Source: Candidatus Methanophagales archaeon (lineage in GTDB: Archaea > Halobacteriota > Syntropharchaeia > Alkanophagales > Methanospirareceae). Taken from it: a DNA stretch of 6,211 nt. Positions 1 through 4,926 of the stretch are shown piece after piece. The DNA is taken from contig JAUXHM010000068.1 of assembly GCA_030621535.1 (NCBI GenBank), positions 1 to 6,211 of the forward strand. The letters are read 5' to 3'. How positions within the stretch are numbered: the first letter of the stretch is position 1; every line of letters starts with the position of its first letter. Made by a program: the position numbers and the translations under genes. The notes beneath the pieces were generated by a model that saw nothing but the letters and a program-made list of their open reading frames with translations, did not search any database and had not been told where the DNA came from.

Positions 1-1
1 C

Positions 2-292
2 CTTTCGAGTTAGGGCAAATTTGGAACCCCTATACGCCTCATTACAAGATGTCATTCGCTTTTTACCGATTCCTCTACCCTCTATACCATCGTTTACCCT
101 TACGAGGTCCCTACCCAGCAATTCCGGGAGCATATAGGGCTTACCAAGTTCTACATCGCAGATAACCATGAACGCCTTAGAAGCCATCTGTGAGCCGAGA
201 ACCATTTGTCCATCCCCCATAACGTCCAAGTAACCGTTATGGTCTGATTCCGCACCTTTTGGTCTAAGCGTATCAACCCAATTTCGCTTATT
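2..292 (-). CDS. Unidentified partial reading frame at left edge
   Basis: An open frame of 97 codons runs on the minus strand from just after a TAG (293-295) to the window edge without another stop. The composition looks protein-like, with many Gly, Asp, Glu and Val, while the other two minus-strand frames are broken by stops. The first in-frame ATG is at 220-218 (MGDGQMVLGSQ), and no convincing Shine-Dalgarno precedes it. The stretch ICDVELGKPYML, followed about 13 residues later by GIEGRGIGKK, faintly recalls the C-V-LG...G-GK pattern of PARP-type ADP-ribosyltransferase domains. The usual upstream GxY-F motif is not apparent, so I do not assign that function. It could also be part of a decayed mobile element. 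The product is truncated by the window. Confidence 0.35.
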
Positions 293-295
293 CTA

Positions 296-493
296 AATTA
301 CGACTCTTACAATGGTTCGCATTACACTCTTCATAGCGTTCTTATCCTGGCAGTTAGTCCGAGCTGGGTTCTCAGATTTTCCCACGTTGTCCTGCGAGCT
401 TACCACGCAAGCGTTACCCCCGGCGTGTTCCGCAGTAGGATTACCCCGAATGGAGGAGGTAGCCACAAGGGCAATCCGCGATGCAACTTCTTG
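296..493 (-). other. GC-rich stretch downstream of DHS, open in one minus frame
   Basis: Between the DHS stop and the TAG at 293-295 the DHS reading frame stays open for 66 more codons, giving a Gly/Ser/Asn-rich peptide that includes TAEHAGGNACVVSSQ. It has no start codon near the DHS end and no ribosome binding site. The TAEHAG-NAC pattern loosely resembles the variable C-terminal tails of archaeal TnpB (IS200/IS605) proteins, which would make it a fragment of a dead element. That is a memory-based resemblance only. The opposite strand also has an open frame (312-506) with a hydrophobic start, which I regard as a shadow. No recognisable RNA gene was seen here. Confidence 0.25.
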
Positions 494-1558
494 TCAACAG
501 ACTTGATTTTTAGATAGTACCCTCCCTGCAATCCTCTCGCGCACCGCAGCCACGATCACGGGCAATGCGATTGTAGCATCACAATAAACGGTAACTGCTT
601 TCGCTTTCGCTCCTACTTTACCCCATGATTTCGCTTCTTCTAACGTTGCACCACTCAAGCCGCCGTTCTCTGGCGTATCGGTAGTTATTTGAATAGCGTA
701 ATCGAACCCCTCTTGCTCGCGTGGCGCAATCAACGCAGTCTGGAATATAAAGTTCTTTGGCACACCACCACCGAGTATTATCGCACCCGTGCGCTTCGCC
801 TCGCAGAAAATATCCACCAACTCTTTCATATCGCTGAATGCATCCACCTTCAATGGACACGTTTGTTTATATATCCATGCGTGTAGTCCAATCATAGAAT
901 CAGCAATTGCGGGACAAAATACGGGAACGTCTCTATCCACTGCGGCTCTCAGTATAGAGTCGCGGTCCGAGAGGTTTTCTCCTATCGTTTTTGTCAGCTC
1001 TCTTATACTATAACTCCCATCATGATTCTCGCAATCGAGCTTATCAAAAACCGTTCTTAAAAACGCCTCTAACCTTGCGAACGCCTCCTCATGCACTATC
1101 ACGTCGTATATTCGCTCCAACCCCTGCTCTCTCAGCCATATATCGTCTATCGGTGTTGGTGTCTCCGTTTCAGTCTCATATACCATCTCGTCATTCGTCT
1201 CTGCACTTGCAGCCAGACCTGAGCCTTCCACGTCTATTTTATAATGATGGTCACCAAGAGCTTCTATAATGTCGTGCACGAGGTTTGCACCCGTTGTTAC
1301 CACTACGTCCACCTCTCGCTCTCGCACCATCTCTGCTATCACATTTCGCATTCCTGCAGGAACCAGAGCACCGGCAATACCGATGAATTTTGTCGTTTCC
1401 TCAGTTAGCATTTCTTCATATATATCCGCCGCTATTGCTAATCTGCCGGCACCGAAGGCGCAGCCTCTAAACGCTCTTACAAGTTCATCTACACCCATCT
1501 TTTTTCCTATTCTAACGCCTTTCACTTCTTTTAATTGCATTTCCTTTAAACTTACCAT
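494..1558 (-). CDS. dys: Deoxyhypusine synthase (DHS family)
   Basis: This 354-residue cytosolic enzyme of the DHS family uses NAD to transfer an aminobutyl group to one lysine of translation factor IF5A, the first step of hypusine formation. Family motifs visible in order are VTTGANLVHD (87-96), VPVFCPAIADSMIG (211-224), LGGGVPKNF (262-270) and the catalytic SWGK (311-314, Lys314). The C-terminus is complete. Residues 115-139 form an acidic, Thr-rich insertion (TETETPTP) between the HxxxG region and the IYDV motif. By eye, human His288 corresponds to Asn268 and Asp316 to Leu301, while Trp312, Glu308 and Asp220 are kept, so the amine substrate may not be plain spermidine. The ATG at 1558 has no Shine-Dalgarno and lies close to a TATA-rich region, which suggests a leaderless or very short-leader mRNA. 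ATG at 1540 is a less likely start. Confidence 0.93.
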   Translation of the reverse strand: MVSLKEMQLKEVKGVRIGKKMGVDELVRAFRGCAFGAGRLAIAADIYEEMLTEETTKFIGIAGALVPAGMRNVIAEMVREREVDVVVTTGANLVHDIIEALGDHHYKIDVEGSGLAASAETNDEMVYETETETPTPIDDIWLREQGLERIYDVIVHEEAFARLEAFLRTVFDKLDCENHDGSYSIRELTKTIGENLSDRDSILRAAVDRDVPVFCPAIADSMIGLHAWIYKQTCPLKVDAFSDMKELVDIFCEAKRTGAIILGGGVPKNFIFQTALIAPREQEGFDYAIQITTDTPENGGLSGATLEEAKSWGKVGAKAKAVTVYCDATIALPVIVAAVRERIAGRVLSKNQVC

Positions 1559-1567
1559 CGTCGCACA

Positions 1568-1602
1568 CTTTTATTTATAACAGAGATAAATAAATAATCT
1601 CT
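1568..1602. promoter_or_regulatory. Divergent promoter region between DHS and tRNA-Pro
   Basis: The 44 bases between the DHS ATG and the tRNA hold two AT-rich TATA-like blocks. TTATTTATAA (1571-1580) is centred about 27 bases upstream of the tRNA 5' end, the right distance for archaeal TBP. A second block, ATAAATAAATAAT (1586-1598), read on the minus strand would place a DHS start site within a few bases of its ATG. The second block sits inside a palindrome, CAGAGAT (1581-1587) with ATCTCTG (1597-1603), spaced by 9 bases; this could be an operator or a chance symmetry. The promoter roles are inferred from spacing. Confidence 0.5.
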
Positions 1603-1676
1603 GGGGCTGTAAGGTAGCCAGGCTATCCTCCCAGCTCGGGGAGCTGGTAACCGGAGTTCAAATCTCCGCGGCCCCA
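1603..1676 (+). tRNA. tRNA-Pro, anticodon GGG
   Basis: A full cloverleaf can be drawn. The acceptor stem is GGGGCTG (1603-1609) with CGGCCCC (1669-1675), including one U-G pair, and A1676 is the discriminator. The D loop holds AGCCAGGCTA (1616-1625). The anticodon stem is CCAGC (1631-1635) with GCTGG (1643-1647). The T arm is CGGAG, TTCAAAT, CTCCG (1652-1668). The 7-base anticodon loop is TCGGGGA, giving anticodon GGG (1638-1640) followed by G37. G1-C72 and A73 fit archaeal proline tRNA. The CCA end is not encoded and no intron is present. The oddity is C at position 33 (1637) where almost all tRNAs have U; C33 could pair with G37 and shrink the loop to a GGG triloop. D-stem pair 13-22 is a T-T mismatch. 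Confidence 0.9.
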
Positions 1677-1727
1677 TCCCCTATTGGGCAATCCCAAATC
1701 CTACGTACCAAATCAAAAATAGATTTT

Positions 1728-1836
1728 CTTTTAGCACAAACCCTTCTTTCAAAAAGAAAGCTTTACCAAAGAAACTTATATTTTTAGTAAAGGTTTTTGC
1801 GAAGCAAAAAAGTTTTTTGTAAAAAGAAAAAGTGTT
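1728..1836 (+). repeat. Dispersed hairpin repeat, copy A1
   Basis: This is an AT-rich intergenic repeat just before the atpC gene. Its first part (1737-1776) matches 5671-5710 in reverse complement at 39 of 40 positions. Its outer ends match copy A2: TCTTTTAGCACA at 1728-1739, and the GTAAAGG...AAAAAGTGTT segment at 1787-1836. It contains the perfect hairpin TTTTTGC-GAA-GCAAAAA (1794-1810), whose GCGAAGC core is known as an unusually stable DNA mini-hairpin. The block TTATATTT (1777-1784) could act as a TATA box for atpC, leaving a leader of about 50 bases. The terminal GTGTT offers in-frame GTG and TTG codons to atpC, but a later ATG is better supported. Confidence 0.8.
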
Positions 1837-1838
1837 GC

Positions 1839-1845
1839 GAGGTGA
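1839..1845 (+). promoter_or_regulatory. Shine-Dalgarno of atpC
   Basis: GAGGTGA matches the complement of the archaeal 16S rRNA 3' end. It lies 10 bases before ATG 1856 and inside the longer frame that would start at GTG 1832, so it favours the ATG as the real start. Confidence 0.65.
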
Positions 1846-1855
1846 AATAGAAGCG

Positions 1856-2944
1856 ATGGCTGTATCGAAATACGCGTATGTATATGCGAGGATAAGAGCG
1901 AGGATGAGCGAACTTATGGACGAGAGAAGACTAAGAGAACTCGTAGATACTCGCAGTGATGATTTCTTGTCTTCACTAATGGATACCACTGCGGCGTATA
2001 AAGATAAATTAACGAAGGCGGCTTTGGTAGGTGTAGAAGCAAGAGAAATAGAGATAACGCTGAAGGAAGACTTGATTGACCAGTATTTAATGGTGATAAA
2101 ATCAACGGAAGGTGCGATACAGGATGTTTTTGTGGAATTCCTCAGACGATTGGAGGTAAAGAATCTGAAAGCAGTTATCCGAGCTAAAGCTGCGGAAGTC
2201 CATGGAATTGGAACGGGAACAGGAACAAGCACTGCAGAAGCCCCTATGTTTTTCCCGGTTGAAGATTTCTTCAAACGAAGAATAAGCAGGTTGACCGAGG
2301 CGGACTCGATAGAAAACGTAATAAAACAGTCGGAGAGTCCATATAAGCGTGTTTTAGAAGATGCGTTACCGGAATATGAAAAAAGCAAGCGGGTATTAGT
2401 CCTCGAGAACGTGCTTGATGATGAAATCTCGAGTGCCATACGAGAAAAGGTAGAACGGCTGAGTGGAGCGGATAAGGAAATAGCAAGAAAAATTGTTGGG
2501 ACTGAGTTTGACCTTATGAATCTCATGATTTTGCTGCGCTGCAAATCAGAGGGGATTGCGGAAGCAGAGATAAGGAAATATCTTTTGCCCGATGGATTTA
2601 GTTTTGATTTTAATCTCGATGTCGGTGCGATGAATGATTCGATTTCCGCGGAGAACGTGAGCGGTGCTGTTCAGTTGATGCCCGCTTCAGCATATAAGGA
2701 AGTGTTAACCGGGGCTTTATCGTCTTATGAGGCGGAGAAATCGCTTATTCCTTTTGAGAATGCCCTCTCGCGATTTTTTTTGGTAACGATAAAAAACACA
2801 CTGAGAGGTTATCCTATCAATATTGGCACGATTATCGGTTTCCTTTACCTCAAAGAAATAGAAATAAAAAATCTCTGCACCATTGCAGTCTGCAAAGAGA
2901 ACGAAATACCTGCGGAGGAGACGATGAAGATGGTCATGGTGTGA
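1856..2944 (+). CDS. atpC: A-type ATP synthase subunit C (AC39/d family)
   Basis: This 362-residue protein corresponds to subunit C of the archaeal A1Ao ATP synthase, the funnel-like central-stalk piece that links the rotor ring to the A1 head on the cytoplasmic side of the membrane. The N-terminus KYAYVYARIRARMSELMD (5-22) is the typical start of the family, DLMNLMILLRCKSEGIAEAE (219-238) is its central helix-turn motif, and IIGFLYLKEIEIKNL (326-340) the C-terminal one. Length is normal for the family. Residues 117-124 (GIGTGTGT) are a low-complexity stretch encoded by four tandem hexamers. The gene stands alone here, although subunit C usually sits in a multi-subunit atp operon. The frame is open from GTG 1832, but ATG 1856 follows a good Shine-Dalgarno. 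The stop is TGA, with T-rich sequence shortly after. Confidence 0.92.
   Translation: MAVSKYAYVYARIRARMSELMDERRLRELVDTRSDDFLSSLMDTTAAYKDKLTKAALVGVEAREIEITLKEDLIDQYLMVIKSTEGAIQDVFVEFLRRLEVKNLKAVIRAKAAEVHGIGTGTGTSTAEAPMFFPVEDFFKRRISRLTEADSIENVIKQSESPYKRVLEDALPEYEKSKRVLVLENVLDDEISSAIREKVERLSGADKEIARKIVGTEFDLMNLMILLRCKSEGIAEAEIRKYLLPDGFSFDFNLDVGAMNDSISAENVSGAVQLMPASAYKEVLTGALSSYEAEKSLIPFENALSRFFLVTIKNTLRGYPINIGTIIGFLYLKEIEIKNLCTIAVCKENEIPAEETMKMVMV
2204..2227 (+). repeat. Four tandem hexamers inside atpC
   Basis: GGAATT, GGAACG, GGAACA and GGAACA follow each other in frame, encoding alternating Gly with Ile or Thr (residues 117-124). This is likely a surface-exposed linker grown by slippage. Confidence 0.75.
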
Positions 2945-2960
2945 AGCCTCGCTCCTTTTA

Positions 2961-2994
2961 TAACCACAAGATTACACAGATTTCCACGAGAGAG
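2961..2994 (+). repeat. Dispersed repeat, copy B1
   Basis: The unit reads TAACCACAAG, ATTACACAGA, TTTCCACGAG, AGAG. Its first 22 bases recur exactly, in reverse orientation, at 4904-4925, and a near copy lies at 4050-4080. It lies 16 bases after the atpC stop. The T-rich run just before it (2954-2958) may help end the atpC transcript. Confidence 0.8.
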
Positions 2995-3015
2995 GAATAA
3001 TACATGACTTTAAAA

Positions 3016-3068
3016 TATGTTTTTCTTTTCCGTAAACGCTTTTCTTTTTCTTAAAAGAAAAGGGTTTA
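3016..3068 (+). repeat. Dispersed hairpin repeat, copy C1
   Basis: The 53-base unit matches 3589-3640 with one substitution and one one-base indel. A perfect 10-bp inverted repeat, CTTTTCTTTT (3039-3048) with AAAAGAAAAG (3053-3062), makes a hairpin with a 4-base loop. It sits between the converging atpC and ACT-regulator genes, has T-rich runs on both strands, and could end transcripts from both sides. Its last three bases (3066-3068) are the TAA stop of the regulator gene. Core words such as TTTTCCGTAAA are shared with copy A2, so A and C copies appear to be one family. Confidence 0.8.
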
Positions 3069-3572
3069 TTGATGAACTTGCACACCCTTTACACTCTCTA
3101 TCCGCCCTATCTCCTCTATTAACTCTCCTGGTATGCCCTTATCTGTAATAATCGTGAGTTTGGGGTCGTCCACGAGATAAGGGTCATCGCTAACGGCTTG
3201 TCTTATGCCAAACCCTCGCTTTGCTATCACCGTAGCAACTTCTCCAAGTATCCCCTTTTCTTTTGCGTCCTTGGGATGTATTATAATCACCGTGAGCCCC
3301 AACAAAGGAGCGACATCAGCAAGAAAGGCAATCGAACGAATATTTCCAAATAGCTCTTTTAACTCCGGCTGATTTAAAATCCGTCTCACGGTCATATCCA
3401 CCACCCGCCTGTCTACACCTGCCTCGTTTGCTATCTGTGCATGGGGTATCTTAATCGCGCCAGATACCACTCTCCCTTCCGGACTTACCTGAAAACCCCG
3501 TTCCAATAATAACTCTATAACTCTCTTTTGCGATGGAAACCTCTCAAACTTCTCTACTACCTCTCTCCACAT
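3066..3572 (-). CDS. HTH and ACT domain regulator of amino-acid metabolism
   Basis: This 168-residue cytosolic protein resembles the archaeal 'predicted regulator of amino acid metabolism, contains ACT domain' group. Residues 15-70 look like a winged or simple helix-turn-helix, with IPHAQIANEAGVDRRVVDMT (42-61) as the likely DNA-binding core. Residues 91-168 look like an ACT domain, which usually binds a small ligand such as an amino acid: a first strand LTVIIIHP, then GILGEVATVIAKRGFGIRQ (107-125) and a closing VKGVQVHQ. The ligand and targets are unknown. It follows the 106-residue membrane protein gene on the same strand with 65 bases between, most of it repeat C2, and no Shine-Dalgarno is seen before its ATG. 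The stop codon TAA lies inside repeat C1. Confidence 0.82.
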   Translation of the reverse strand: MWREVVEKFERFPSQKRVIELLLERGFQVSPEGRVVSGAIKIPHAQIANEAGVDRRVVDMTVRRILNQPELKELFGNIRSIAFLADVAPLLGLTVIIIHPKDAKEKGILGEVATVIAKRGFGIRQAVSDDPYLVDDPKLTIITDKGIPGELIEEIGRIESVKGVQVHQ

Positions 3573-3588
3573 CGTCTTATCGAGAAAC

Positions 3589-3640
3589 TATGTTTTTCTT
3601 TTCCGAAAACGCTTTTCTTTTTCTAAAAGAAAAGGGTTTA
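3589..3640 (+). repeat. Dispersed hairpin repeat, copy C2
   Basis: A 52-base near twin of C1. The inverted repeat CTTTTCTTTT (3612-3621) with AAAAGAAAAG (3625-3634) has a 3-base loop. It fills most of the spacer between the two minus-strand genes, and its last three bases (3638-3640) form the stop codon of the upstream 106-residue gene. In an mRNA covering both genes it would place a hairpin just before the regulator start. Confidence 0.8.
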
Positions 3641-3958
3641 CCGGTATCCCCTTTTCACTATCGCCTCTCTCGTTTCGTTTAATCCTCTTGTTGCAGCATC
3701 CACCTTATTTCGCACTTCTTCTTCCACGGATTGCAAACTCACGCGTAAAGACCGCTCCTTCTCATTTATTGCCTCTTCCATTCTTCTTAACCGCTCACCC
3801 ACACTTAAAAACAGTATGGCTAACATCCCGATTAATATCACTGCTGACATTACAATCACTGGGTCCTCCTTGGGACTATCCCCGTATACTAACTTATACA
3901 CCAGCACAAAGGCAGAAAAAACCATCACAACCGAAAATATTATGTCTCTTGTTTCCAT
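3638..3958 (-). CDS. Small two-helix membrane protein with coiled coil
   Basis: This 106-residue protein is of unknown function and I do not recognise its family. Residues 6-24 and 34-53 are strongly hydrophobic and should form two membrane helices joined by a short acidic loop (YGDSPKEDP). They are followed by GERLRR, so both ends are probably cytoplasmic by the positive-inside rule. Residues 54-103 are rich in Glu, Arg and Lys with heptad-like spacing (RLRRMEEAINEKERSLRVSL) and probably form a coiled coil. The ATG at 3958 is preceded by the Shine-Dalgarno GAGGTG (3971-3966) with 7 bases between, which supports the start. It is the first gene of a likely two-gene unit with the ACT regulator, so it may serve as its membrane partner, though nothing in the sequence proves that. 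The TAA stop is inside repeat C2. Confidence 0.75.
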   Translation of the reverse strand: METRDIIFSVVMVFSAFVLVYKLVYGDSPKEDPVIVMSAVILIGMLAILFLSVGERLRRMEEAINEKERSLRVSLQSVEEEVRNKVDAATRGLNETREAIVKRGYR

Positions 3959-3965
3959 ATTTCAA

Positions 3966-3971
3966 CACCTC
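3966..3971 (-). promoter_or_regulatory. Shine-Dalgarno of the 106-residue membrane protein
   Basis: GAGGTG on the minus strand lies 7 bases before ATG 3958, within a purine-rich leader. Confidence 0.7.
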
Positions 3972-4035
3972 TCTTCTTCTTTTTCTCCTTATTTTTTATT
4001 CTTGGATTCATAGCATAATAATATAACCCTTTTCC

Positions 4036-4050
4036 TATTTAAATATATAG
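4036..4050 (-). promoter_or_regulatory. TATA-like box upstream of the membrane-protein gene
   Basis: On the minus strand CTATATATTTAAATA is a good archaeal TATA candidate. Transcription would begin near 4018, leaving a leader of about 60 bases. The box directly abuts repeat B2. A second, weaker AT-rich block lies at 4012-4026. Confidence 0.4.
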
Positions 4051-4118
4051 CCACAAGATTACACAGATTTTCACGAGAAAACAGAAAATAAATTATAGAC
4101 TCAGATTAACACAGACAA
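4050..4118 (+). repeat. Dispersed repeat, copy B2, with partial second unit
   Basis: Positions 4050-4080 repeat the B1 unit (CCACAAGATT, ACACAGATTT, TCACGAGA). After about 20 AT-rich bases a related word, CAGATTAACACAGAC (4102-4116), looks like a decayed second unit. The 308-base spacer between the membrane-protein gene and mobA (3959-4266) holds the promoter elements above, this repeat and repeat A2. Positions 4119-4180 contain no convincing gene, only an 18-codon frame from 4133. Confidence 0.7.
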
Positions 4119-4180
4119 GCTGAAAAGAGCAATGCCGTTAAAAATAGTCTACCCAGCCCACCAAAAGAACTTATTGTTTT

Positions 4181-4266
4181 TCTTTTAGCACAGGTTTTCT
4201 GCGAAGCGAATTTTCCGTAAAGGCTTTTGCAAGCAAAAGGGTTTTTTGTAAAAAAGAAAAAGTGTT
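4181..4266 (+). repeat. Dispersed hairpin repeat, copy A2
   Basis: Its ends match copy A1 closely: TCTTTTAGCACA at 4181-4192, and the GTAAAGG to AGTGTT part at 4217-4266. Its middle, TTTTCCGTAAAGGCTTTT (4211-4228), links it to copies C1 and C2. The hairpin CTTTTGC-AA-GCAAAAG covers 4224-4239. The repeat ends exactly where the mobA ATG begins, so it forms the whole proximal leader, and no Shine-Dalgarno is visible in it. Confidence 0.8.
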
Positions 4267-4905
4267 ATGCAAACGAAAAAGACGGCACTCATCCTGGCAG
4301 GTGGCAAAAGCCAGAGATTTTATCCCCTCGATAAATGCTTCATTACCTTAAACAATAAACCGCTCATACAGCACGCTATTGACCGAATATCGCGCGTGGC
4401 AGAGGAGATAATAGTGGCAGCACGAGACGAGGAGCAGGGGGGGAGAATAAAAAAAATAATTAAAAATAGCAATAAAATCGTTTTTGTCTTTGATTCTTCG
4501 GAGGGCGCTGGTCCGCTTGCAGGTTTTCTATCGGGTTTAGAAAGGGCTTCTTTTTCTTATTCCATCGTCATCGGCTGCGATATGCCTTTTGTAGACCCCT
4601 CTGTTGCAAAATTTCTGTTTGAAATCACCTCTTCTGCAGGATACGATGCAGCAGTGCCGAAATGGGAAAATGGGATGTTAGAGCCTTTACATGCGGTGTA
4701 CCAAAATGCGCCGATGCTGGCAGCGATAAAAGAGGGGGTGAGAAAAGGGGCGGGAAAAATTTCCGATATCTTATTGCAACTCCAAAATGTTTATTTCTTA
4801 CCCGTAGCGAGAATAATGGAAATAGACCCCGGTTTAAAGACGTTCACAAATATTAATACGACAGAAGAGCTGAAAAAAATCCAAATCCCAAGCTTTCTTG
4901 TGTAA
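4267..4905 (+). CDS. mobA: Molybdenum cofactor guanylyltransferase MobA
   Basis: This 212-residue cytosolic enzyme of the nucleotidyltransferase fold joins GMP from GTP to molybdopterin, making the guanine dinucleotide cofactor used by Mo or W enzymes such as formate and formylmethanofuran dehydrogenases. Motifs in order: LAGGKSQRF (10-18) with Asp22-Lys23 for GTP binding, GPLAGFLSGL (82-91), GCDMPFVDP (103-111) with the metal-binding Asp105, NGMLEPLHAVY (135-145) and FTNINTTEEL (193-202). Length is typical. No cofactor enzymes or other mo- genes are adjacent. ATG 4267 immediately follows repeat A2 and lacks a clear Shine-Dalgarno. A run of 7 G (4437-4443) and one of 8 A (4449-4456) lie in the gene but keep frame. 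The TAA stop lies inside repeat B3. Confidence 0.92.
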   Translation: MQTKKTALILAGGKSQRFYPLDKCFITLNNKPLIQHAIDRISRVAEEIIVAARDEEQGGRIKKIIKNSNKIVFVFDSSEGAGPLAGFLSGLERASFSYSIVIGCDMPFVDPSVAKFLFEITSSAGYDAAVPKWENGMLEPLHAVYQNAPMLAAIKEGVRKGAGKISDILLQLQNVYFLPVARIMEIDPGLKTFTNINTTEELKKIQIPSFLV

Positions 4906-4926
4906 TCTGTGTAATCTTGTGGTTAC
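4899..4926 (-). repeat. Dispersed repeat, copy B3, between convergent stops
   Basis: On the minus strand it reads TAACCACAAG, ATTACACAGA, TTACACA, identical to B1 for the first 22 bases. It fills the whole 17-base spacer between mobA and the PHP gene and provides both stop codons: TAA 4903-4905 on the plus strand and TAA 4925-4923 on the minus strand. Confidence 0.85.

Noticed and set aside
2..292. Firm assignment as a PARP-like ADP-ribosyltransferase
   Set aside because: Only a short C-V-LG and G-GK pattern fits; the upstream catalytic-loop motif is not seen and the sequence is truncated.
312..506. A 64-codon plus-strand frame with a hydrophobic N-terminus like a signal peptide
   Set aside because: It overlaps the end of DHS, has no ribosome binding site before its ATG, and shows no recognisable domain.
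451..512. A GGAGGAGGTAG sequence followed by ATG at 481 that looks like a strong start site
   Set aside because: The frame ends after ten codons, inside the DHS 3' end.
618..1580. Several overlapping open frames within the DHS gene on both strands
   Set aside because: All lie inside the well-supported DHS coding region and read as low-complexity shadows.
1681..2544. A 287-codon open frame on the minus strand opposite atpC
   Set aside because: It is the antisense shadow of a clearly recognised atpC gene; the product is Ser/Phe/Leu-rich without motifs and runs through repeat A1.
3003..3053. A 16-codon frame with a purine-rich sequence before its ATG
   Set aside because: It is almost entirely repeat C1 sequence, and the peptide is a by-product of the hairpin.
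4437..4456. A frameshift in mobA at the 7-G and 8-A runs
   Set aside because: The frame is continuous through both runs and all downstream MobA motifs stay in frame, so there is no sign of a break.
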